The notes under the pieces: model-generated
Told to the model about the DNA's origin: nothing
The model's input: only the letters and a program-made list of their open reading frames with translations
Database searches by the model: none
Shown: one piece after another, positions 1 to 7,221 of the stretch
Layout: each line of letters starts with the position of its first letter
How positions within the stretch are numbered: the first letter of the stretch is position 1
Translations under genes and position numbers: made by a program
From: Actinomyces trachealis
GTDB taxonomy: Bacteria; Actinomycetota; Actinomycetes; Actinomycetales; Actinomycetaceae
Direction of reading: 5' to 3'
Assembly (NCBI RefSeq): GCF_015711475.1
Contig: NZ_CP065027.1
Coordinates: forward strand, 2,232,001 to 2,296,000
Length of the DNA stretch: 64,000 nt

Positions 1-1386
1 GCGGGCTCGAAGGAGGGGGTGACGCGCACGATGCCGCTGGCGATCTACCTGGAGCGGGAGAACGACACGGCAACCTCGCTGGCACTGGCGGTGGTGCTCA
101 TCGCCCTGTCCCTCGTCGTCGTCGGGGCGACGAACATCCCGTGGTCGCATCTGGCCCGCCCCTCCCGACCGGAGGGTGTTGTCCCGACGCCGGGGGCGGA
201 CCGGGGCGTGAGGGCGACCGGGGCTCGCGGCACGGCGGGCACCGCCGGCAGGGCCGTCCACCTGTCCTTCACCTGCGCCGAGCGGGGCGTCACCGTCACC
301 CTGGACCTGGAGGCGGGACGGTCGGTTGCCCTCGTCGGCCCCAACGGCTCGGGCAAGTCGACGGCCTGTGCCGTGCTCGCCGGGCTGCTCGACGCCGAGG
401 GAGGCAGCGTGAGCGTGGGGGGACGGCTGCTCGACGGCGGTGCCCCCGGCAGTGTCTTCGTCCCGGCCGGGCGGCGCGGGGTCGCCCTGCTGTCCCAGGC
501 GCCGGGGGTCTTTGGCCACATGAGCGTCCTTGACAACGTTGCCTTCGGGCCGCGCTGCCGGGGGCTCGCACGCGCGGCGGCCCGCGAGCGCGCCCTGGCC
601 GAGCTGGTCGCCGTCGGTGCGGCGCACCTGGCGCACCGGCCCGGCTCGCAGCTCTCCGGTGGGCAGGCCGCCCGTGTCGCGCTGGCGCGGGCCCTGGCCA
701 CGGACCCGGCGGTCCTCGTCCTCGATGAGCCGATGGCGGCCCTGGACGTCACCGCACGCCAGGACATGCGTCTGCTCGTCGCCCGCCGCGTGGCCGAGGA
801 GGGTCTGACCCTCCTGCTGGTGACGCACGACGTCCTCGACCTCACGGCGCTGGCCGACGAGGTCGTCGTCCTCGAGTCCGGCCGCGTCGTGGAGTCTGGG
901 CCCACGGCCCGGCTCCTGGCCGCCCCGGCCTCCTCCTTCACGGCACGCCTGACGGGCACGTCGGTGCTCGCCGGGCGTCTCGCGGGCGACGCCGAGGCCC
1001 CGGTCCTGGTCCTGGCGGACGGCACCCGGGTAGCGGGGCGTCCCGGGGAGCCGTGGGAGACGCCCGGCGGGCAGGGTCTGGCCCTCGTGCCGCCCGACGC
1101 CGTGGCGCTCTACCCGGTGGACGGTGCCGCTCACGGCTCACCGCGCAACGCCCTGCCCGTCACCGTCACCGCCCTGGAGCGGGCGGGCTCCCTGGTGCAG
1201 GTGCGACTGGCCCTGGGCGACGGGCAGGGGCTGACCGCCGTCGTCACCGCGGGCGCGGTCGCGGACCTGGGCCTGAAGCCGGGCGGTGCGGCCACCTGCG
1301 TCGTCAAGGCTGTCCAGGTGCGTCTGCTCGCCTCGCGCGGCTCGCTGTCCAGCGAGGCCGCCATCCCCCGCAAGGAGAGGTCATGA
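1..1386 (+). CDS. Molybdate ABC transporter, ModB-ModC fusion (5' end outside window)
   Basis: The reading frame is open to the first base, and the first in-window codons read like the C-terminal end of a ModB permease: a T-x-P-L-A-I-Y element, then a hydrophobic helix around residues 20-36. After a linker of about 40 residues a complete ModC-type ATPase follows. It has Walker A GPNGSGKST, signature LSGGQAARVALARAL, Walker B VLVLDEP and an H-loop THD. The last 70 residues resemble a TOBE/Mop molybdate-binding domain (starting NALPVTVTALERAG). The fused product would place permease and ATPase in one inner-membrane polypeptide for molybdate or tungstate uptake. The stop overlaps the start of the MoeB-like gene by 4 bp (ATGA), so the two are probably translationally coupled. 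The GTG at 19 is unlikely to be the real start, because permease-like sequence continues upstream of it. Confidence 0.85.
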   Translation, partial: AGSKEGVTRTMPLAIYLERENDTATSLALAVVLIALSLVVVGATNIPWSHLARPSRPEGVVPTPGADRGVRATGARGTAGTAGRAVHLSFTCAERGVTVTLDLEAGRSVALVGPNGSGKSTACAVLAGLLDAEGGSVSVGGRLLDGGAPGSVFVPAGRRGVALLSQAPGVFGHMSVLDNVAFGPRCRGLARAAARERALAELVAVGAAHLAHRPGSQLSGGQAARVALARALATDPAVLVLDEPMAALDVTARQDMRLLVARRVAEEGLTLLLVTHDVLDLTALADEVVVLESGRVVESGPTARLLAAPASSFTARLTGTSVLAGRLAGDAEAPVLVLADGTRVAGRPGEPWETPGGQGLALVPPDAVALYPVDGAAHGSPRNALPVTVTALERAGSLVQVRLALGDGQGLTAVVTAGAVADLGLKPGGAATCVVKAVQVRLLASRGSLSSEAAIPRKERS

Positions 1387-2207
1387 CGCACCGCGACGGC
1401 ATTTGGGAGGCGGTCGTCGACGACTCGCGCCGGAAGGCGCTGTCGGCGGCCGAGCGTGAGCGCTACGCGCGCAACATCCTCGTGCCCGAGGTCGGCACGG
1501 CCGGCCAGGAGCGGATCCGTGCGGCACGCGTCCTCATCGTGGGCGTCGGCGGGCTGGGCTCCCCCGTCGCCCTGTACCTGGCGGCCGCCGGTGTCGGCAC
1601 GCTCGGCCTCGTGGACCCCGACGTCGTGGAGATCTCGAACCTCCAGCGCCAGGTCCTGCACAGCACTGAGGCCGTCGGCACTCTCAAGACCGCCTCGGCG
1701 CACGCGGCACTGACTGCCCTCAACCCGGACGTGGCGGTGGTGGCGGTGCCCGAGCGGGTGACGGAGGACAACGCCCTGGAGGTCCTTGGCGGGTGGGACG
1801 TCGTCGTCGACGCCACCGACAACGTCCCCGTCCGCTACCTGCTCGGCGACACCACCGTCCGGCTCGGCGTGCCGTTCGTGCACGGGGCGGTCCTTGGCAC
1901 CTACGGCCAGGTGGGTGTCTTCGACGTCGAGCACGGGCCCTGCTACCGGTGTCTGCGGCCGGTTCCGCCGCCTGCCGGGTCGGTACCGACCGGCGTAGAG
2001 GCTGGTGTCCTTGGGGTCCTGCCCGGGGTTATCGGCTCGGTGCAGGCCGCGGAGGTCCTCAAGCTCGTCGTCGGGGGTGCTCGGCCTCTCATCGGGCGCC
2101 TGCTCGTGTTCGACGCCTGGGGGGCACGCGTGGACGAGGTCCGGGTGACGCGCCACCCGGACTGCCCCGTGTGCGGGCCGCACGCCGCACCCGGGCGTGA
2201 GGACTGA
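1383..2207 (+). CDS. moeB: MoeB/ThiF-family sulfur-carrier adenylyltransferase
   Basis: This 274-residue E1-like enzyme would adenylate the C-terminal Gly-Gly of MoaD (molybdopterin synthesis) or ThiS (thiazole synthesis). The N-terminal part has the usual ERYARNILVPEVG element, followed by the nucleotide-binding loop GVGGLGSPVALYLAAAGVG and the LVDPDVVEISNLQRQ motif. Two CxxC pairs (CYRC and CPVC) can bind structural zinc. The start at 1383 overlaps the ModBC stop, which with the transporter upstream favours a role in molybdenum cofactor synthesis. One oddity is clear. In the family the segment before E-A-G-V normally carries a cysteine (C-x-E-A-G-V), but here the codon is GGC (Gly) in TGVEAGV. 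There is no rhodanese domain. MoeB enzymes can adenylate MoaD without that cysteine, so this argues mildly against a ThiF-type persulfide role. Confidence 0.85.
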   Translation: MTHRDGIWEAVVDDSRRKALSAAERERYARNILVPEVGTAGQERIRAARVLIVGVGGLGSPVALYLAAAGVGTLGLVDPDVVEISNLQRQVLHSTEAVGTLKTASAHAALTALNPDVAVVAVPERVTEDNALEVLGGWDVVVDATDNVPVRYLLGDTTVRLGVPFVHGAVLGTYGQVGVFDVEHGPCYRCLRPVPPPAGSVPTGVEAGVLGVLPGVIGSVQAAEVLKLVVGGARPLIGRLLVFDAWGARVDEVRVTRHPDCPVCGPHAAPGRED

Positions 2208-2243
2208 CGGGAAGACCCGTCGGGGCTTACGCGCCGACACGAA

Positions 2244-2260
2244 ACTTCCTACCATGAAGT
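2244..2260. promoter_or_regulatory. Inverted repeat upstream of alcohol dehydrogenase, possible operator
   Basis: ACTTC, 7 bases, GAAGT form a perfect 5-bp inverted repeat in the 130-bp gap before the dehydrogenase gene. It is the only clear dyad there. Its role as a repressor site is inferred from position alone. Confidence 0.3.
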
Positions 2261-2339
2261 AGTTATGGCGCTCGGACACCGATACGGGAGCCGCTGCAAG
2301 TGAGGAGCTACCACGATAACTGCTGAAATCCCCCAAACG

Positions 2340-3359
2340 ATGCGCGCCGTCCTCATGCGCGCTCCCGGCGACGTCGTCATCGACGAGATCGACGTGCCTC
2401 GCGTCGTCAAGCCCACCGACGCGGTCCTCAAGCTGGAGGCCGCCTGCATCTGCGGCTCGGACCTGTGGCCCTACCGGGGCCTGCAGCCGGTGGAGAACCA
2501 GTACATGGGCCACGAGTACGTCGGCACGGTCGTCGAGCTCGGGGACGAGGTGAGCACGCTCACGGTGGGCGACTTCGTCATCGGCTCCTTCATGCTCTCG
2601 GACGGCACCTGTGAGATCTGCCAGGCGGGCTACACCTCGCGCTGCGTCAACGCCGGCAGCTACACCGGCTCGCAGGCCGAGTACATGCGCGTGGAGCAGG
2701 CCGACGGCTCCCTCGTCGTCGTGCCCGGAGGAAAGCCCGAGGACCCGCAGAAGATCGCCGACTACCTCGCGGCCTCCGACGTGCTGGGCACCGGCTGGTT
2801 CGCCGCCGTGGCCGCCCAGGCCGGCCCGGGCAAGACCATCGCCGTCGTCGGCGACGGTGCCGTGGGTCTCAGCGCAGTGCTGGCCGCCAAGGCGCTCGGC
2901 GCGGAGACGGTCATCGCCTTCTCCCGCCACGAGGACCGGGCGGCCCTGGCGCGCGAGTTCGGCGCCGATATCATCATCGCCGAGCGCGGCGAGGAGGGCG
3001 CGGCCAAGGTCAGGGAGCTGACGAACGACTACGGCGCCCACGGGGTGTGCGAGGCCGTCGGCACCCAGCAGTCCATGGACCAGGCGATCGCCTCCTGTCG
3101 GCCCGGCGGCTACGTCGGCTTCGTGGGCGTCTCGCACGACCAGACGATCGACGGCCTGGGGCTGTTCATGGCCGAGGTGCACCTGCACGGTGGGCCGGCG
3201 CCGGTGCGCGCCTACCTGCCCGACCTCATCCGCCGGATCCAGGCCGACGAGATCCACCCCGGCAAGGTCTTCACCTCCCGCATCCCCCTCAAGGACGCGG
3301 CCGAGGGCTACAAGGCGATGGATGAGCGCCGCGAGATCAAGGTGCTGCTGGAGGTCTGA
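2340..3359 (+). CDS. Zinc-dependent alcohol dehydrogenase (MDR family)
   Basis: This medium-chain dehydrogenase/reductase of 339 residues probably oxidises or reduces a small alcohol or aldehyde with NAD(P). The catalytic-zinc region is visible: Cys in AACICGSD, then GHEYVG. The structural zinc lobe is reduced: only three cysteines are present (CEICQAGYTSRC) where four are usual. The Rossmann motif is VVGDGAVGLSAV. The substrate cannot be read from the sequence. The start is uncertain. ATG 2340 has no nearby ribosome binding site, while a strong GAGGAG at 2302-2307 precedes an in-frame ACG (2313) and ATA (2316). These would give an N-terminus of about nine extra residues (TITAEIPQT). The gene stands alone, between the molybdenum genes and the restriction-modification pair. 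Confidence 0.8.
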   Translation: MRAVLMRAPGDVVIDEIDVPRVVKPTDAVLKLEAACICGSDLWPYRGLQPVENQYMGHEYVGTVVELGDEVSTLTVGDFVIGSFMLSDGTCEICQAGYTSRCVNAGSYTGSQAEYMRVEQADGSLVVVPGGKPEDPQKIADYLAASDVLGTGWFAAVAAQAGPGKTIAVVGDGAVGLSAVLAAKALGAETVIAFSRHEDRAALAREFGADIIIAERGEEGAAKVRELTNDYGAHGVCEAVGTQQSMDQAIASCRPGGYVGFVGVSHDQTIDGLGLFMAEVHLHGGPAPVRAYLPDLIRRIQADEIHPGKVFTSRIPLKDAAEGYKAMDERREIKVLLEV

Positions 3360-3451
3360 CACGGCGCGCGGCGCCCCAGGACACCGGCCCGGGGACGCCG
3401 CGGTAGCATCAGCCGCAGATTCGTGTCAGAGGTCGGGGGGATCGTTGTCCT

Positions 3452-5095
3452 ATGCAGTACGTCGGCTCCCGACAGGTTCGCAAGAGCCGCGGCGCCTTCT
3501 TCACCCCCGAGCCCATCGCCACCTTCATTGCGCAGTGGGCACTGCGCTCACCCACTGACACCGTCCTGGAGCCCTCCTGCGGTGAGGCCATCTTCTTGCA
3601 GGCCGCTGCTCGACGTATCGAGTCACTGGGCGGCAGGCCGACACCCCATCAGCTGCACGGCGTGGACCTGCATGAGCAGTCTGTGCTCCGGGCACGCGAT
3701 GCTCTTGCCGCCCGCGGCGTCCAAGCGACTGTGTCCGTCTCCGACTTCTTCGACCACACGGTCGGAGCGCCGGTCGATGCCGTCATCGGCAACCCGCCGT
3801 ACATTCGCTACCAGGATTTTCACGGCAGGTCGCGCAGCAAGGCTCGCGCCGCCGCCCTGGCCCAAGGGGTGGCCTTGACTGCGCTCGCCTCCTCCTGGGC
3901 CGCCTTCACTGTTCACGCGGCCTCATTCCTCACCCGTGGGGGCCGGATGGGCCTCGTCCTTCCCGCTGAGCTGCTGTCAGCGAACTATGCGGCAGCCGTA
4001 CGGGAGTACTTGTTGCGGCGCTTCACCTCGGTACGCCTGGTGCTATTCGCCGAGCGCGTCTTTCCGGACGTCCAGGAAGAGGTCGTTCTTCTCCTTGCGC
4101 AGGGATACGACGCCGAGCCAGGTGGGACTGACCACTTCGAGGTCGTCCAGCTCCACAACATGGAGGACCTCAGTCACCAGACACCTTCTCGCCGGTGGAC
4201 TCCCGCCTTCCCGGGCGAGAAGTGGACAACTGCCTTAGCAAGCTCGCCTGCGTACACCCAGCTGACCACCCAGGCGTCGGCAGTCTTCACCACGCTGAGT
4301 CAATGGGGGCGTGTGTCCTTGGGGACCGTGACCGGCGCCAACACCTTTTTCGCGCTGACGTCAGCGCGAGTCACGGAGCTGGGACTCGCACCGGCGGACC
4401 TGGTGCGTCTGAGCCCACCCGGCTCGACCCACCTGCGTCGCCTCACCCTCACCTCCGAGGACATGTCCCACCTCGACGCCACAGGCAAGCCAACCTTCCT
4501 CTTCTTCCCCGAGGATGAGCCTTCCGCCGCGGGCTGGGCCCTGATCCGTGCCGGAGAGGCGGCGGGCGTCTCGGACGCCTACAAGTGCCGTGTCCGCTCG
4601 CCGTGGTGGCGGGTTCCTCTGGCTCCACGGGCCGATCTGTTCATCACCTACATGAACGACGACTGTGTGAGCGTGTGCGCCAATGAGGCCGATGTCGCCC
4701 ACCTGAACTCCGTTCACGGTCTCATCCTGGATGAGGGGCTGCGTGACCTGCCCCTGCCACTGCTGGCGCTCGCCTCGCACAACTCGGTGACGGCGCTCGG
4801 TGCGGAGGTCGTCGGCCGCGCATATGGTGGCGGACTGCTCAAGCTCGAGCCCACGGAGGCGCGGCGTCTGCCTGTTCCAGCACCCGGTCTCATTCGCGCC
4901 CGGCTCGATCCCCTTCAGGCACTGTGGTCTCATGCGCGCGAGATGCTGGTTGAGGATGGCACCACCGCCCTCCGGTACGCCGTCGATGATGCTTTGGATC
5001 TGCCGAGGGTCGTCGGTGCCTTCGCGCTTGAGGAGATGCGCGACATGCGCGAGACCCTGACCCAACGTCGCCACTGCCGAAAGAAGACGGTCTGA
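3452..5095 (+). CDS. N6-adenine DNA methyltransferase of a type II restriction-modification system
   Basis: This protein of 547 residues would methylate adenine with S-adenosylmethionine. The N-terminal GAFFTPEP motif, the SAM-binding motif I (VLEPSCGEAIFLQAA) and the catalytic motif IV NPPYIRYQDF are in the order typical of gamma-class N6-adenine methyltransferases such as those paired with PaeR7I/XhoI-type enzymes. The C-terminal half, about 300 residues, would hold the target-recognition domain. Its stop overlaps the next start (TGATG), as expected for a methylase made together with its nuclease. The recognition site cannot be predicted from the sequence. The pair sits directly against the left boundary of the large inverted repeat. 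Confidence 0.88.
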   Translation: MQYVGSRQVRKSRGAFFTPEPIATFIAQWALRSPTDTVLEPSCGEAIFLQAAARRIESLGGRPTPHQLHGVDLHEQSVLRARDALAARGVQATVSVSDFFDHTVGAPVDAVIGNPPYIRYQDFHGRSRSKARAAALAQGVALTALASSWAAFTVHAASFLTRGGRMGLVLPAELLSANYAAAVREYLLRRFTSVRLVLFAERVFPDVQEEVVLLLAQGYDAEPGGTDHFEVVQLHNMEDLSHQTPSRRWTPAFPGEKWTTALASSPAYTQLTTQASAVFTTLSQWGRVSLGTVTGANTFFALTSARVTELGLAPADLVRLSPPGSTHLRRLTLTSEDMSHLDATGKPTFLFFPEDEPSAAGWALIRAGEAAGVSDAYKCRVRSPWWRVPLAPRADLFITYMNDDCVSVCANEADVAHLNSVHGLILDEGLRDLPLPLLALASHNSVTALGAEVVGRAYGGGLLKLEPTEARRLPVPAPGLIRARLDPLQALWSHAREMLVEDGTTALRYAVDDALDLPRVVGAFALEEMRDMRETLTQRRHCRKKTV

Positions 5096-5976
5096 TGACA
5101 CAACCCCGTTGCGCGCCTGCCACCTCCACGGCGACAGGATTCGCCCGCTACGACCGCATCATCTCCGAGCGCACAGCCCTGCCCGCATGGCGGGGCACCG
5201 GCCACAACCGGCACTATGAGGCGGGCCTTGGCCTGCTGGGCTCCATCCTCACGATCCCAGTCTCAGAGGGGGCCTCCACCCAGTCAGGGCTACTCGGCAA
5301 GGGGCTCGACGCCTGGTTCGCACACGAGTTCCGCCGCGCCGGCTTCGATCCAGACAGGATCTGGCCCAGAGCGCAAGAGCCCCGTGTTCTGCCAACTGAC
5401 GTCGCCGCCCTGCTGGCATCCCTCCCGAAGACGATCGCGGTCGATCTGCGAGCCCGTCTGACCAGGATGCCTCGCGTCGCCCCTCAGGACGCGACGATTC
5501 TCGGACGGGCATACGTCAAGCAGGTTGATGTGGTCATGTCCTCCTGGCGCACCGGGCCGGAGATCCTGCTGTCAACCAAGTCCCAAAGCTCGTCCTACGG
5601 CAATAACCTGTCCAACAGGTTTGAGGAGGCGTACGGGGATGCCGGCAACCTCAGGGCGCGCTATCCCTTAGCCGCAGTCGGCTTCGCCTTCGTCGTCTCG
5701 ACGTCCATCACTGAGACGCCCTCCCAGCTCGCCAAGGCCATCGACATGATGCGCAAACTGCGAGACCGCGGCGATGGCAACGGTTATACCGCCACAACAC
5801 TCCTCGCCTACGAGCCACGCGCAGAGGGAACGACCGTCGTGCCGGATCTGATTCCGGCAGATCTCGGTGTCAACCCCTTCATGGAGACCATGATCGACAC
5901 AGTCCTCGAGGCCGCGCCGGCCAGTGAGCACCAGCTCGCGCGTCACCGACGAGACGGCTTCGTGCCGACCCACTGA
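5095..5976 (+). CDS. Probable type II restriction endonuclease partner
   Basis: This protein of 293 residues starts one base inside the methyltransferase stop, so it is very likely the cognate nuclease. I recognise no named enzyme. A candidate PD-(D/E)xK-like core lies near residues 140-180: Asp in KQVDVVMSSW, then GPEILLSTKSQSSSYGNN, a strand with Lys followed by a polar loop, and then NLSNRFEEAYGDAGNLRARY. The acidic residue before the lysine is not in its canonical place, so the assignment rests mainly on gene context. After the gene the sequence changes character at the inverted-repeat junction (6054). Confidence 0.7.
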   Translation: MTQPRCAPATSTATGFARYDRIISERTALPAWRGTGHNRHYEAGLGLLGSILTIPVSEGASTQSGLLGKGLDAWFAHEFRRAGFDPDRIWPRAQEPRVLPTDVAALLASLPKTIAVDLRARLTRMPRVAPQDATILGRAYVKQVDVVMSSWRTGPEILLSTKSQSSSYGNNLSNRFEEAYGDAGNLRARYPLAAVGFAFVVSTSITETPSQLAKAIDMMRKLRDRGDGNGYTATTLLAYEPRAEGTTVVPDLIPADLGVNPFMETMIDTVLEAAPASEHQLARHRRDGFVPTH

Positions 5977-6033
5977 CGTCGGGGCTCACGCGCGGCAACC
6001 GCGAGCGCACCCACCCCGCCGTTACGCTCACGA

Positions 6034-6054
6034 TATGAGCCCCACCACCTCCCC
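6034..6054 (+). pseudogene. Truncated 5' end of an unknown gene at the repeat junction
   Basis: A -10-like TTACGCTCACGAT runs straight into ATG AGC CCC ACC ACC, in the style of a leaderless actinobacterial start. After seven codons the frame runs into the duplicated hisN sequence of the inverted repeat and has no recognisable product. This looks like the stump of a gene cut off when the repeat arm was placed here. The reading is an inference from promoter-like spacing. Confidence 0.35.
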
Positions 6055-6088
6055 GCCAGCGGCGCTCCGGGGACGGGGTGTCAGCCAT
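6053..6088 (-). pseudogene. Duplicated first 12 codons of the hisN-like gene
   Basis: The minus strand from 6088 reads MADTPSPERRWR, identical to the start of the phosphatase gene at 19407, then diverges into unrelated sequence. It marks exactly where the outer end of the inverted repeat falls. The full gene is at the right arm, so the right arm is the ancestral location and the left arm is the copy. Confidence 0.9.
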
Positions 6089-6361
6089 GGCTCGACCGTA
6101 TCGTGCGCAGGAGCGCGGATCGGGGATTCCGGCCGGTGACGCGTGCGGACGGTTCTGGTGCGAGGACCCCTGACCGGGGCCGTCGTGCGTCCGGTCGCGC
6201 AGCCGGTGCCCTGCTCAGTGAGTGGTGGTGGTGCGAAGGCTCAGGGGCCGTGCGGTTGTGACCGCGGTCTCGCCCGGGGGAACGAGGCGGGATGGTACGG
6301 AGGTAGTAGAGGGTCTGCCATATATGTGCCCAGCGGCTGAAGAGTTCCGTCCTCAGGCGTA

Positions 6362-6380
6362 TTCCCGGTGATTTCCCAGG
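6362..6380 (+). promoter_or_regulatory. Direct repeat in the shared ABC promoter region
   Basis: TTCCCGG at 6362 and TTCCCAG at 6373 are spaced 11 bp, one helical turn, about 55-70 bp upstream of the ATPase start. The same pair is mirrored in the right arm (19115-19133). It could be the binding site of the regulator encoded between the two transporters, which would then control both operons equally. This is inference only. Confidence 0.25.
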
Positions 6381-6432
6381 CTTCTACTGTGGAACACGTT
6401 TGCTGATACGAGCTGTGATGGAGGAACCCTTG

Positions 6433-7221
6433 ATGCCGACTTCCACTGAATCCGCCTATCCGGGACTGTCCGGAGCCGATGCGGCTTCGCCGACCGTGGT
6501 CGAGGCCCGCATGCTGAGCAAGGTCTACGGCACCGGCGGCGCGCAGGTCACGGCCCTGGACCATGTCTCCCTGGCCGTCAGTCGCGGCCAGTTCGTGGCG
6601 GTGATGGGTCCGTCCGGCTCGGGCAAGTCCACCCTGCTGCACTGCCTGGCGGGCCTGGACACCCCGGACGCAGGCAGCGTGTTCATCGCCGGGGAGGACC
6701 TGGCCGGGATGAATGACCGCCAGCTGACGGCGGTGCGCCGTGACCGGCTCGGCTTCGTGTTCCAGGCCTTCAACCTGCTGCCCCAGCTGACGGCGGAGGA
6801 GAACATCCTGCTGCCGCTGCGGCTGGCCCACCGCAAGCCCGAGCAGAACTGGTACGACGCCGTCATCGACTCCCTGGGGATCGGGGACCGGCTCGGGCAC
6901 CGGCCCAGTGAGCTGTCCGGCGGGCAGCAGCAGCGCGTGGCGGTGGCCCGCGCCCTGGTGGGACGTCCGGAGGTCGTCTTCGCCGACGAGCCCACCGGAG
7001 CCCTGGACAGCGCCTCGGCCGCCTCCCTGCTGGAGACGCTGGCCCGCATGTGCGAGGTGCTGGGGCAGACGGTGGTCATGGTCACCCACGATGAGAACGC
7101 GGCCGAGGCAACCAACCGGATCGTCCGGCTGCGGGACGGGCGGATCGTCGGCGACGACGTGCTCGCCCGCCCCGCCGGCCAGCACGCCGCCCCGGCGGCC
7201 GCCGTGCAGGGGGTGCGCTGA
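6433..7221 (+). CDS. MacB/LolD-type ABC transporter ATPase (left copy)
   Basis: This ATPase subunit of 262 residues has Walker A GPSGSGKST, a Q-loop near FVFQAFNLLPQLT, signature LSGGQQQRVAVARAL, Walker B VVFADEP and H-loop VTHDEN. Its length and the FNLLPQLT element fit the MacB/LolD/FtsE group, which couples ATP hydrolysis to extracytoplasmic work by FtsX-type permeases (export of peptides or lipids, or resistance to antimicrobials). The start at 6433 is chosen because GGAGG at 6420-6424 lies 8 bases upstream. Upstream in-frame codons have no such site. The stop shares a base with the permease start. The gene lies wholly inside the inverted repeat and is identical to 18274-19062. Confidence 0.93.
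   Translation: MPTSTESAYPGLSGADAASPTVVEARMLSKVYGTGGAQVTALDHVSLAVSRGQFVAVMGPSGSGKSTLLHCLAGLDTPDAGSVFIAGEDLAGMNDRQLTAVRRDRLGFVFQAFNLLPQLTAEENILLPLRLAHRKPEQNWYDAVIDSLGIGDRLGHRPSELSGGQQQRVAVARALVGRPEVVFADEPTGALDSASAASLLETLARMCEVLGQTVVMVTHDENAAEATNRIVRLRDGRIVGDDVLARPAGQHAAPAAAVQGVR

Noticed and set aside
1131..3362. 743-codon minus-strand open frame across moeB and the dehydrogenase
   Set aside because: It is the antisense shadow of two well-supported genes in GC-rich DNA. Its product is low-complexity with no motif.
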